Part shown: positions 35,201 through 46,038 of the stretch, piece by piece
Layout: every line of letters begins with the position of its first letter
How positions within the stretch are numbered: position 1 is the first letter of the stretch
Source of the DNA: Sinonovacula constricta
Lineage: Eukaryota > Mollusca > Bivalvia > Cardiida > Solecurtidae
NCBI GenBank assembly: GCA_007844125.1
Contig: CM017561.1
Span: 28,952,693 to 29,016,692 of the forward strand
Length of the DNA stretch: 64,000 bases
Reading direction: 5' to 3'
Translations under genes and position numbers: made by a program
The notes under the pieces: generated by a model
What the model was told of the DNA's origin: nothing
Databases searched by the model: none
The model's input: the letters and a program-made list of their open reading frames with translations, nothing else

Positions 35201-36537
35201 ATGATTTTGTTGTCGTTGCTGCTGCTGCTGCTGCTGCTGCTGCCGATATTGGTTTTGTTGTTGCTGCTGCTGGGGTTGATGATGATGGCGTTATTGGTTG
35301 TAGTGGTGAGGATGATGATAATTACGATTTTATTGTCATTGTTGCTGCTGATGATGATTATGGTGACGTCGACAAAGGCGAAGAAGCCCGTGATGATGGT
35401 GCTGATGATGGAAGAAGCAACAGCAAATAAAAATGTAAGCACAGCAGAGAAGGAGGATGAGAAGGAGAAAGCAGAAGTGAACTGGAAGAAAATAACACAT
35501 TCATTTACTTAAAGCTCGATTGGAAAAAACAACATTGTATTCGGTAAGCAAACGAGCAACATATTAAAATTATGAAGAAAGGAAAGGCAGAGAAGGTGTA
35601 ATCAACCAAAACACGCTTAGGGTACACAGATATGGCTTTTAACGTATCATAGTCTGTTTTATGTTTCACATAATCGGGAGAAAAGTTGGTTTGAAACAAG
35701 ACAAAATCATTGAAACAGTTAAAGCTCTAAATACGCAACCTAAAGTTTAGGCGCGCGCGTCAACACGTTTGTTAACCGAGATTTGAAGAGTGGCACATCC
35801 CTGAAACAGTTTGCTTGGTTGTGGCAACGTTAGAAACAACAACACATGCAATGATGTTCTAAAACATACTAAAAACTTTTGAAAGAAATCACATACCTCT
35901 ATCCTTCATTGACTTTGACACGATTTAAACACAAACACACTTATTTCCTGGCTTGAATCATTCAAAATCCGAAAATATTGCTCCCCATTTAAAAGAACAC
36001 GTCAACACATATAAACAAGAAAATGGCGTCTGGTTACCATGTCATGTCTTTATGACGTCACACTGATGATGTCATTTTTCCATATAAGGCAAAGGTCAGG
36101 GGTCATTCTTCTGTTTACACTTGATTTGCGGATATTTTAAGCGATTTCTTGTACAGCAAATGGGATCATGATAATAAGTATTTTTTTGTCACTCATACCA
36201 ATTTATATTTAACATTTATGATAATTACAATAAATGACCAAAAATAATACAATAATAATGGCAATAAATACTGTTAGTTGTGGTGGTCCTCGTCAAGGTA
36301 GTCGTAGTGGATATAGTATAGTTTGTGCTTGTGTTGCTGTATTTAATCTAAAATGGTGCTGGGTGGTGCGATAGTGGTAGGGTAGGGTAGTTGTTGTTGT
36401 TGTTCTTGTAGACGCAGCAGTAGGTTAAGAAGGTGTAGTGGTAGCAGCAGCAGAAACAATATAAGTTGTTGCAGCAGGAGCAGTAATTGTAGGAGTTGAC
36501 CTAGTAGAAATTGTTGTTGATGTTTTCACAGGTGATG

Positions 36538-37729
36538 CAGGGTTCGACATTAAGGCCCGACCGAACGACATTCACTAGTAGATCGGCGGTCCGGTCTAGC
36601 CAAGTCCTAGGCTAGCTGGACCGACTGGTCGTGTTCTAAATCCGACAAAGTTCGCCAAAAATCCGCCTATGGATGAATCATAAGTTAAAAACTATTTATA
36701 ATGGTTAAACTCGGTCAAACTATTGACGCTTGTCGATATATTTCTTGGGAAACCCGCGTGTGCTATATTTAGCGGTATATTTAGTAACAACCTTGACATG
36801 CGTAAACTCATTGGTTGGTGTTTTCAGAACGGGGCTTTTTCCCCACGCACTTGTCAAATATCCAGTGTCGTAATACTTATTGTTAAGCAGGATTCGAACG
36901 CTTATTTACGGTGACACAGAGTGACATGCACTACTTCAAGAATGCGAGGGATACAAAAGCCTGAATACTATCTGTAATGTTGGGATTCCAAGAATTACAA
37001 TAACAGACTATTATACGGTTTGTTCATAACGCACTATGCGCAGACGACACAAAAAATGTAGAGTAATTTATTTAAGTTCGCAAGTTCGGTTTATCGTCCG
37101 ACAAAAAAAAAGACGACAATACGAAACGAAAGAGGAAGGATGCTTTAAAAAACTGTATGACTAAACAAAACGGATAAGATCGTTTTGTCCAAAATGAATA
37201 GATGAGATTAGTTGGCTAGATTTTGAAGAAAATAGCAATGTTATGTTTTGTAAGACCTGCAGAGAGTATGGAGGATTTGTTGTCGGTAAGGACAATTTCA
37301 GAATCGATAATATAAACGGGCAATCTGAGGAATAAAGTAGGTTGACACTCAGTCATGTGAGTCTAGCCTGTTCAGTTGTGTGAAAACGTCTAGTCATGTA
37401 GGTATGGTCATACTAAACTTTCTAGTCATATAACCAATGTATGATACCTATATTAGACTAGAAAATGAACTATAATCATACCTAAGTTGCATAAATAGAA
37501 TATTACGTTTCAAATTAATTTTCTAGTCATATATGTCTCATTCTTAGTTATATTATTATGTTATTGCAACACAATGCTTGAACTCATATAAAAATTTGAT
37601 TTAAGTATGACTTGTATGTGTATTATGCGTTTTACATATTGGTCTAGTCCAGTTTAGGTCAGGTCTAGTAAATTTTCTAAGTTACTGGACCACTGGTCCA
37701 GCTCTTAAACAAGTTAACGTCGAACCCTG
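36538..37729 (+). mobile_element. Deleted hAT element inserted in macrosatellite unit 3
   Basis: The ends are inverted repeats, cagggttcgacattaa on the left and ttaacgtcgaaccctg on the right. Flanking octamers aggtgatg and tgatgatg agree at six of eight positions, fitting an 8-bp duplication in a GATG-rich target. The other units are continuous at this point. Subterminal ctggacc and tggtcc motifs are repeated. The 1192-bp interior is non-coding apart from a finger relic at 37190-37335. Confidence 0.8.
37190..37335 (+). pseudogene. Relic of a TTF-type zinc finger from a hAT transposase
   Basis: The translation reads IDEISWLDFEENSNVMFCKT, CREYGGFVVGKDNFRIDNIN. The pattern W-x-F/Y-x-E...M-x-C-x-x-C-R-x-Y...DNFR is the N-terminal TTF-type finger of ZNF862/C17orf113-like hAT proteins. 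A stop precedes IDEISW and another follows NGQSEE, so only this exon fragment survived the internal deletion of the element. Confidence 0.65.
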
Positions 37730-38551
37730 TGATGATGATGACGATGATGAAAATAATGATCATGTTGTTGTTGGCGAAACTGCTACTGATGCTACTGGTG
37801 GTGATGATGATGTCGTGGATGGTGTTGTTAATGTTGATGATATTGCGGTTGTGGTAACTAATGATAATAATTATGATGTTGTTGCTTCTGTCGATAATTT
37901 TGTTGTTCTTGATAATGATGATGTAGTTGCTGCTGATGATAATGATGGTGTTCTTGTTTGTGGTGATGATGATGATGTTGTTCATGTTGTTGCTGCTGCA
38001 GAAGATGATTATAATGATAATTTTCTTGTCGTTGCTGTTGGTGATATTGTTTCTGTTGTTGCTTGTACAGGGGTTGATGATGATGCTGGTGGTGTTCGTG
38101 GTGGTGGTAAAAATGATGATAATGATGATTTTATTGCAATTGTTGCTGCTAATGATGATTATGGCGACGACGATAGGGACGCCGACAAAAGCGACGAAGC
38201 CCTTGATGATGGTGCTGGTGATGACAGAAGCAACATCAAATCAAAACGTAAGCAAGAGCAGGAGAATGAGAAGGAGAAAGCTGAAGAGAACTGGAAGAAG
38301 ATAACATAAACATTCATTTACTATAAGCTCGATTGGATAAAACAACAACATTGTATTCGGTAAGCAAATGAGAAACATGTTAAAATTATGAAAAAAGGAA
38401 AGGCAGCAGAGAAAGTGTAATCAACCAACACACTCTTAGGGTACAGACATATGCTTTTCATGAAGAACAATAGATTTCGATTAATTATGCTTAGTCGTTC
38501 AGGGCCTACTTTTTTAAAGCAGTCATATCACAAAAATACATTTTCGCCTAT

Positions 38552-38816
38552 ACAGTATATTTCAAGACGTTGCATATGCATGTTTCTGGACATGTTGTAG
38601 AGTTCTCGCAGAATGCAGCAGGCAAAATCTATTATGAAACACAAATTGTTTAGGCCTCTGGTCCCTGGTCCCCCTGATGCAGTCACCTTTAAATTTAGAG
38701 TTACTCTAAATACCAAGTTCTTTGGGCTGAATTTGTGCTTGTTGATTTGTTAGGTCCATCTACTTTAATGTGTCGTTTGTTATAAAATAAATTTATCATA
38801 GGTGGGACATGTGCAT
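38552..38816. other. 265-bp segment present only in macrosatellite unit 3
   Basis: Between ttttcgc and agaattatctgctcagagg unit 3 has about 265 extra bases that are absent from unit 4 (40700-40715). No GT-AG borders or inverted ends are visible, so it is either an unrecognised insertion in unit 3 or a deletion in unit 4. Confidence 0.5.
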
Positions 38817-40982
38817 CAGAATTATCTGCTCAGAGGCAGGGGTATCGTTGGGTTCCACCAAATTAATGCCGCCAGGTTTGAGGCTGTCCGCTGTGTCTAC
38901 ATAGCACGTGCTTCATTCTATCATGCTAAATGTACGATTAAAGTATAAATATAAAGACAGACAATACGTAGTGATACGCTGGGCCGACATACTGGTGGCG
39001 AACTTGAATGTCAACGTATCAGTCTGTTTTGTGATTCACATAATCGGGAGAAACGTTGGTTTGAAACAAGACAAAATCATTGAAACAATTAAAATTCGCA
39101 CCCTAAAATTTAGGCGCGCGCGTCAACACGTACGTTTTTAAGCCGAGATTTGAAAAGTGGCACAACCCTGAAACAGTTTGCTTGGTTTTGGCGTCGTTAG
39201 AAACAACAACACATGTAATTGTGTTCTAAACCATACTAAAAACTTATACAAGTAATCACATACCTCCATCCTCCATAGACTTAGACACGATTTAAACACA
39301 AACATAAACCATTTCCTGGCTTGAATCATTAAAAATCCCGAAAATATTGTTCCCCATTTAAAAACACGTCAACACAAATAAACAAGAAAATGGCGTCTGG
39401 TTACCATGTCATGTCATTATGACGTCATAATGATGATGTCATTTTTCTATATAAGGCGAAGGTCAGGAGTCATTCTTCTGTTTATACTTGATTTGCAGAT
39501 ATTTTAAGCGATTTCTTGTACTGCAAATGGGATCATGATAATAAAAGTATTTTTGTCTCACATACCGAATGATATCAAGATAACATGTAGGATTATTACA
39601 ATAAATGACCAAAGTAATATAATAATAATGGCAATAAATACTGTTAGTTGTGGTGGTACTCGTCGTGGTAGTGGTAGTGGCTATAAAATAGTTTGTGCTT
39701 GTGTTGCTCTATCTAGTCTTAAAATGGTGGTGGGTGGTGCGATAGTAGTAGGGTACGGTATTTGTTGTTGTTGTTCTTGTAGACGCAGCAGTAGGCTAGG
39801 TTAAGAATGTGTAGTAGTAGCAGCAGCAGAAGCAATAGAAGTTGTTGCAGCAGGAGCAGAAGTTGTAGAAGTTGACATAGTAGAAATTGTTGTTGATGTT
39901 TTCACAGTTGATGTAATGGCGATGATGACGATAATAATCATGTTGTTTTTGGTGAAACTGCTACTGATGCTGGTGTTGGTGATGATGATGATGTCGTGAA
40001 TGTTGTTACTGGTGATAATAATTATGATGTTGTCGCTGCTGCCGATAATTTTGTTGTTGTCAATAATGATGTTGTCGTTGCTGCTGCTGCTAATGATGAT
40101 GTTCTTGTTTGTGGTGATGATGATGTTGTTGTTCATGTTTTTGCTGCTGCTGCAAATCATTATAATGATGATTTTCTTGTCGTTGCTGCTGCTGGTATTG
40201 TTTCTGTTTATGCTTGTGCAGGGGTTGATGATGAGTGTGTTGTTGTTCGTGGTGTTAGTAAAGATGATGATAATGATGATTTTATTGCCATTGTTGCTGC
40301 TGATGATGATTATGGCGACGACGATCAGGACGGCGACAAATGCGACGAAGCCCGTGATAATCGTGCTGGCGATGACAGAAGCAACAGCAAATAAAAACGT
40401 AAGCACTGCAGAGTAAGAGGAAGAGAAGGAGAAAGCAGAAGAGAACTGGAAGAAAATAACATACACATTCATTTACTAAAAGATCGATTGGAAAAAAACA
40501 ACAACATTGTATTTGGTTAGCAAATGAGCAACATGTTAAAATTATGAAGAAAGGAAAGGCAGCAGAGAATGTGTAAACAACCACAACACGCTTAGGGTAC
40601 ACAAATATGTTTTTCATGATGCACAATCGATTTCGACTAATTATGCTTAGTCGGTCAGGGCCTACGTTTCTAAAGCAGCTGTATCACAAAAACATTTTTT
40701 CGCAGAATTATCTGCTCAGAGGCAGGGATATCGTCGCGTTCAACCAACTCATTGTCGCCAGGTTTGAGGCTGTCCGCTGTGTCTACAAAGCACATGCTTC
40801 ATTCTAGCATGTTAAATGTACGATTCAGGTAGAAATATAAAGACAGACAATATGTAGTGATACTCTGGGCCGCCATTCTGGTGGCGAACTTGGCCATCAA
40901 CGTATCACAGTCTTTTTTATGTTCCACATAATCGGGAGAAAAGTTGGTTTGAAACAAGACAAAATCATTGACACAGTAACAA

Positions 40983-41057
40983 CTTTTCCAGCTGTATCCA
41001 GATGTATAGATTTGACCTTCTTTGGTTTTCTATTCAGTGAAGAATAAAGCTCCTCAG
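40983..41057 (-). mobile_element. 75-bp Gypsy protease fragment, inverted, at the macrosatellite edge
   Basis: This segment is the reverse complement of 44544-44618 in the Gypsy protease region with about one mismatch (gtataga versus gtattga). The macrosatellite sequence is continuous around it when compared with unit 3, so it is a small insertion in unit 4. Confidence 0.8.
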
Positions 41058-41113
41058 TTACAATAAAACCGCACCCTAAAGTTTAGGCGCGCGCGTCAAC
41101 ACGTACGTTTTAA

Positions 41114-41600
41114 AGTAAATCTGAGAAAAGAAAATTATGCTGTCCCTTACGGGGATTCGAACCCGGGACCTTCAAATCACTAGGCTGACACTCAACCACG
41201 TCGCTAAAGGGTTAACCCAACAGCAAGGCTGTTGGAAGTGCCTATATGCACTACACTTCTCCCCCTTTACTTTTTTCTGGGCCCAAGCCCATCTCAGAAC
41301 AACCACACCAGGTTTCCGTTTACTTCTGACACCATTAAAGTAAATCTGAAAGGAGACAATAATCCTGTCCCTAACGGGGAATCCAACCCGGGACCTTCAG
41401 TTTAGTAGGCTGACACTCAAGCACGTCACTAAAGGGTTAAAGTGTAGTGTATGTACATACTTCCAACAGCCTTGCTATTGGGTTAATCCTTTAGCGACAT
41501 GGTTGAGTGTCAGCCTAGTGATCTGAAGGTCCTGGGTTCGAATCCCCGTTAGTGACAGGATTATTTTCTCCTCTCAGATTTACTTCATTGGTGTCGGAAA
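41114..41600. mobile_element. Foldback made of three tRNA-like SINE copies
   Basis: Left arm 41114-41239 and right arm 41459-41584 are near-perfect inverted repeats of about 125 bp. Each contains a tRNA-like head: on the right arm, tggttgagtgtcagcctagt (A box) and gggttcgaatccccgtt (B box). A third copy, in the left-arm orientation, lies at about 41325-41443 and forms a close palindrome with the right arm. The whole can fold into a long hairpin. It directly precedes the ttggtgtcgg leader-like sequence of the Gypsy element. Confidence 0.8.
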
Positions 41601-41774
41601 TTTTAAATTGGAAACGCTTGTGAAAATTTGTTGACATATTCGACCATCTTTGTTTTGACGCTTTTGGCGGGCAATTTGAAATTTAAAAAAGAATCTTTCT
41701 TTCGGACCATCTTGAACTCCTCAAATTTCAATTAGTTAATTATTTAGTCTTTCTTATTGATCCTTTTCAACATA

Positions 41775-42235
41775 ATGGCTATGTGTAATGGGGATCAAGG
41801 CCTGCTAAGAGTAAGTTACCTTAGCGAAGTGAAGTTGATGTCAATTCCAGGGATTGGGCAGTCATTGGTAAAGACAATAGTCTCCATGGCAATAAAGATA
41901 AAGAACCAATTGAAGTTCTTACTAGACGACAATTGCCAGAGGATATATTGTCAAGATTAGACTTCGAGCCAAATGCAGATTTTACTGATGTCCAGGAAGC
42001 CCAAGCCTTGGACATCCGTTCCAGTACAATTGCTGGAATAGGGAGAAGTGATATATCAGATCATTTCTTGCACAAATCAGTTTCTGATTTAGACCAAAAC
42101 GATTCAGTTCCTTGGCCGAAAGTACCAAAGAGCGAACCGATTGGAGAGGAGGCACTGATGAGCCTCTTTACGCCTGACTTGATACGAGCAATCAATGGAA
42201 CTAAAACCCTGAGCGTCTAAGCAAACTACCTGAAA
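41775..42235 (+). pseudogene. Gypsy gag, N-terminal part
   Basis: Starts at ATG 41775. LSEVKLMSIPGIGQSLVKTI is a helix-hairpin-helix-like motif seen at the start of some Gypsy gag proteins. One frameshift near 41900 moves reading into the frame of LPEDILSRLDFEPNADF, and a second near 42212 precedes the family A insertion. The sequence resumes in register at 43324. Confidence 0.6.
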
Positions 42236-43323
42236 AAGAATATATGACAAAGTCCTATGAGTATTGCAACATATACCAAACTCCGAAAAGGCACAGAACA
42301 AAGGTATCTCACATGCAAGCCAAGCGAAAAGTAAGAACAAATTTGTGATGAGTCATTTAAGGAAATGAGCAAACCCGACAGTTACCGCCTTGGAACGGTC
42401 AGTCGGCAATATGGACCGATTGGTGTGCTTAAACCGGTTTTACAGAGCTCTAACCTCGCACTTCCTGACGAGTTTCTCAAATGCAAGCAACGAAAAGAAA
42501 AACTATCTATTTGAAAACAAAATGTCCATGCGCTGATACTTTCTATACGTTATGACGAAAGTAGTGACGTCATCGAAAAATAATGTCCACGTAGTGTTCA
42601 GAAAAGGAATATGGTATTATTTCGATTTGAAAAACAACACAAAAATGGTTGACCACAAATAAAATTAACTTTCTGAATCATGAACAAACATGACCAGAGG
42701 CGAATAAATGGTTGTAGCATCCTGTTCATGTGAAGATGGAATTGAAGAACCAAAGTTCAATGTCATCAAAAGAAATACACGTAACAATCCTTATAGGATG
42801 AATAAAATGACAACATAGATTACATGCACGGGGAGATTTTTTACGACCGCCACACTGCACAAGTAACATTGTTGTGATCATGAATAAGAATATATGACAA
42901 AGTCCTATGAGTATTGCAACATATACCAAACTCCGAAAAGGCACAGAACAAAGGTATTTCACATGCAAGCCAAGCGAAAAGTAAGAATAAATTTGTGATG
43001 AGTCATTTAAGGAAATGAGCAAACCCGACAGTTACCGCCTTGGAATGGTCAGTCGGCAATATGGACCGACTGGGGTGCTTAAACCGGTTTTACATTGCTC
43101 TAACCTCGCACTTCCTGACGAGTTTCTCAAATGCAAGCAACGAAAAGAAAAACTATCTATTTGAAAACAAAATGTCCATGCGCTGATATTTTCTATACGT
43201 TATGACGAAAGTAGTGACGTCATCGAAACATAATGTCCACATAGTGTTCAGAAAAGGAATATGGTATTATTTCGATTTGAAAAACAACACAAAAATGGTT
43301 GACCAAAAATAAAATAAACTTTC
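42236..43323 (-). mobile_element. Family A element, tandem dimer, inserted in gag
   Basis: An insertion of 1088 bp flanked by the duplicated target tgaaa (42231-42235 and 43324-43328). Internal copies of tatatgacaaagtcctatga at 42241 and 42891 give a 650-bp period; the second monomer is incomplete. Read on the minus strand a monomer runs tcagaaagtt, ccatttttgtgttg, a CRE-like tgacgtcac, the block agtcggtcc/gccgactgacc/ggcggtaactgtcggg, then gactttgtcatatattctt. There is no long ORF. The precise insertion with a short target duplication shows transposition as a unit. Confidence 0.85.
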
Positions 43324-44298
43324 TGAAAGACAAAGAACTCTACCAGCTATACCAGTACATTCGGGAGGGCAATCCCTACAAAGGGAACGTCTTTTCCTGA
43401 AGGACATACAGAAAGGTATGACATATGATGGTAAAGGGACTTTGCAGTCGTCTTTCGAGTTAAAATTTCTGCATTATGCGGAGGCCATGGACTGGGCGAC
43501 GAGCTAGCAGAAGTGATAGCGCTGCTTCATGTTCTGACTTGAAAGGCACTTGACTTCTGTGCAAGATTGATGAAGTGTGAACCAAGTATCACATTCACCA
43601 ATCTTTCGAGTTAAAATTTCTGCATTATGCGGAGGCCATGGATTGGACGACGAGCCAAAAGAAGTGATAGCGCTGCTTCATTTTCTGACTGGATAGGCGC
43701 TTGACTTCTGTGCAAGATTGATGAAGTGTGCACAAAGCATCACATTCACCAATCTAATGTTTAAAATGTACCATCGCTTCGGTGCAGAAATTCCAGCTTC
43801 TGCACAAGCCAAATTTAACACAACAATCCAAACCAAAGGCGAAGCTCTGGAAGAATGGGCTGATAGGGTGCATCAGTTGGCCACTGGCGCATCCTACCAT
43901 ATATTTCAGAGGATTACTGCAACCAACAGACTATAGACAGATTCTGCCAGGGCCTGTTGGACGAAGAAGCCGGCCATAAAACCTTCATGCAAAGGTTTAC
44001 CAGTATAAAGGATCCAGTAAAAAATGTCAGCCCTTACTTGCACTCGAAACGCCAGATGTCGCAACGAAGAGCGGAACCCAGTATTCTCTATTCTGCGGAA
44101 AATTACGATGAAGGCGTAGCTCAGGTCTGCGCTGTGAATCGTGACGCTTCGCAGACATCTAAAGTATCATCCCTCAAACGCAAAATTAAAGAACTTCGCA
44201 AGGACATGAGGAAGTTGATGATTCGAGGCAGTAGGGGAGTTTCTGGCAGAAAATGTTGGAAATGTGGTAAACAGGACATCTCCAAAGAAGTTGCCTGA
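43324..44298 (+). pseudogene. Gypsy gag: capsid and zinc knuckle
   Basis: LQSSFELKFLHYAEAMDW begins a capsid-type domain. It continues in ITFTNLMFKMYHRFGAEIPA and KGEALEEWADRVHQLA, a standard Gypsy capsid phrase. A 151-bp tandem duplication (43451-43601 and 43602-43752) repeats the first part. A basic region (LKRKIKELRKDMRKLMIRG) leads to CWKCGKQ, the first half of a CCHC nucleic-acid-binding knuckle; its second half (GHLQRSC) is in the next frame because one base is missing near 44270. Confidence 0.75.
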
Positions 44299-44761
44299 AA
44301 GATTCTTTATACTCCAGGAGGTCGAGCCAAAGAGCCGTCGCTCGACCAACCAGAGAGGCTCGTTAAAAGCCAATATAAAGGCAACAACCAATGGTTACAA
44401 AAAGCAGCCAAAGGTTGGCAAAAGTACGGAAATTGTCGTGGTCCAGATGCTCAAATCAATGTTAGCATTTACTCTCATAGTAAGGGTAAATAATAGTCAA
44501 ATTGAAGCAGTAGTGGTCTCAGCTGCAGATGTTGCAATTATCTCTGAGGAGCTTTATTCTTCACTGAATAGAAAACCAAAGAAGGTCAAATCAATACATC
44601 TGGATACAGCTGGAAAAGAAATGTCAATGGAAGGATTTATTACCGAGCCAATAAGTATTGGAATTGGTCAGTCAATTTACAAGGGGTCTATATATGTTGC
44701 ACCTATAGAGCAGGAAATGCTACTAGGTATTGACTTACTCAAAAACGGCAAGCACTCCTAG
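44299..44761 (+). pseudogene. Gypsy aspartic protease with mutated active site
   Basis: FTLIVRVNNSQIEAVV leads to VSAADVAIISEELY, where the catalytic D-[TS]-[GA]-A-D motif has Val (GTC) in place of the first Asp (GAC), one base change. Downstream flap and core features are kept (SIYVAPIEQEMLLGIDLL, the I-L-G-x-D-[LF]-L motif). The frame is open from the zinc knuckle shift to TAG at 44759. With this residue missing the retroviral-type protease cannot cut. Confidence 0.75.
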
Positions 44762-44769
44762 ATGTAGGA

Positions 44770-45099
44770 ATGGGAACTCTGGAGTATGGTGGAGAAAGGA
44801 TCACCCTTTCTGTCAATAAAGACACGGTAAACCCCATTTTAGCAAGAGTAAGCGGGGCAAAAAGATGTGTCATTCCACCCCATTTAAATGCTAAGGTTAG
44901 GTGCACCATGGATGGAAACCTTGGAGACTATATGATTGAACCAAAGGAGGATGGAAAGGTATTCGGTCCAAGAGTACTACATAGTGATGGAGACGAGCCG
45001 GTAATGTATATCTTTAACACAACCGATCGTCACCAGACTCTAAAGAAGGGACGAAAGATTGGACGAGCGTATCCAATTGGCAAAAATCACGGAAAATGA
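44770..45099 (+). pseudogene. Gypsy pol segment between protease and RT
   Basis: An open frame of 109 codons (MGTLEYGGERITLSV, VIPPHLNAKVRC, NTTDRHQTLKKGRKIGRAYP). This matches the linker region between protease and reverse transcriptase in Gypsy elements, where a strand motif with VIPP and a final KGxxIGxAxP are usual. One stop separates it from the protease. Confidence 0.65.
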
Positions 45100-46038
45100 A
45101 AAGTCCATGACACGTCAAGCGGATGTCAGGTGAGGAAATCTCGCAGAAAGCTGCCTTCTGAGCCTTAACAGGGTAACGTAACTGTGATTCCGGATTACCT
45201 GAAAGACACTATTGAAGTTTCCCAGAAACATTTGACAAAGACTAAAGCACAAGACTCAGTAAATTATTGGTCTCGTACGAAGATGTCTATGCAAAAATGA
45301 GTTTGACTATCAATGCAATAGAACATCAAATCGACACTGGCGAAGCAAAGCCAGTGAAGATGAGATTGAGACGGAAAATAATCGAAGCAGGGTTAATAGA
45401 GGATCCGACTCTGATTGTGCCTCAACTCCCGTTTTGATTCGCAAGCGAGACGGAACAGTCCGTTGGCGCACAGTCTATAGGGGTCTAAATGATGTGACTG
45501 TCAATGACGTTTTCTCATTACCATTGGTGGACAACTGCCTAGACACTTTGTCTGGAAATGTCTGGTTCCAAGTTAGATGCCAACTCAGCATATGGGCAAG
45601 TAAACATAAACCCTGAAGACCGAAGGAAAACTGCTTTCCACACAAATTATGGATTGTACCAGCACGTTAAGATGGGGTTCGGGCTTTGCAATGCCCCTGC
45701 AACATTATCACGTGTGATGACTTGGTCCGGAAGGGTTTGACCTGGAAAGCGGCATTGGCTTTCCTGGATGATATTTTTGTCAAGGCTAAAAGTTTTGAAG
45801 AACATCTGCTCAATATTGAGAGAGCCCTCAAACGTTTCCGTCAGTCTGGGCTAGAGTTGAAACCAAAGAAATGCATCTTCTTTCAGAAAGAAGTAAAATT
45901 TCTAGGGAGGCAAGTGACCGCTAATAGCTTGCCAATGACAAAAGCTGATATAGAGGTAGTTGCGGAATGGCATGTTCCTGAGTCTTCCAAAGATGTGGAA
46001 AGGTTTATGAGACTTTCTAATTATCACAGAAAGTTTTA
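45100..46038 (+). pseudogene. Gypsy reverse transcriptase
   Basis: Spread over three frames. Early: INAIEHQIDTGEAKPVKMRL. Fingers and palm: VLIRKRDGTVRWRTVYRGLN, FSLPLVDNCLDTLSGNVWF, KLDANSAYGQVNINPEDRRK (first catalytic Asp), TAFHTNYGLYQHVKMGFGLC. Active site: AALAFLDDIFVKAKSFEEHL with the FLDD form of the Y-x-D-D box. Thumb: SGLELKPKKCIFFQKEVKFL. Shifts at about 45420, 45565 and 45715 break the frame, but catalytic residues are unchanged. Confidence 0.85.

Larger units (their letters stand above)
32280..40980. repeat. Macrosatellite of units of about 1.6-1.9 kb made of GNT triplets
   Basis: One partial (32280-32510) and four longer units. Landmarks: ccgagatttgaag at 32515, 34126 and 35776 and again near 39143; the phrase atgaccaaaa at 32948, 34588 and 36234 (spacing 1640 and 1646) and its variant near 39604. 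Each unit has a T/G-rich triplet core of gat, gtt and gct repeats, a tail agaagcaacagcaaataaaa then gagaactggaagaaaat, and a unique part with tggttaccatgtcatgtc. Units 3 and 4 carry an extra block of about 290 bp (cttagtcg-tcagggcctac) that units 1 and 2 lack. Because most triplets are GNT, both strands stay open for 100-250 codons. I regard those frames (Asp/Val/Ala on plus, Asn/Ile/Ser on minus) as by-products. Confidence 0.88.

Noticed and set aside
33062..35442. Minus-strand frames of 242 and 246 codons rich in Asn, Ile and Ser
   Set aside because: GNT/ANC triplet repeats lack stops in several frames on both strands; composition is that of simple sequence. Kept only as a finding to test.
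34975..38309. Plus-strand Asp/Val/Ala-rich frames and Leu/Met-rich frames in the macrosatellite
   Set aside because: Same cause as above; overlapping frames on one strand are equally open.
41130..41580. Functional tRNA genes, suggested by good A and B boxes
   Set aside because: The stems do not close into a normal cloverleaf and three copies lie in a palindrome with SINE bodies; these are tRNA-derived repeats.
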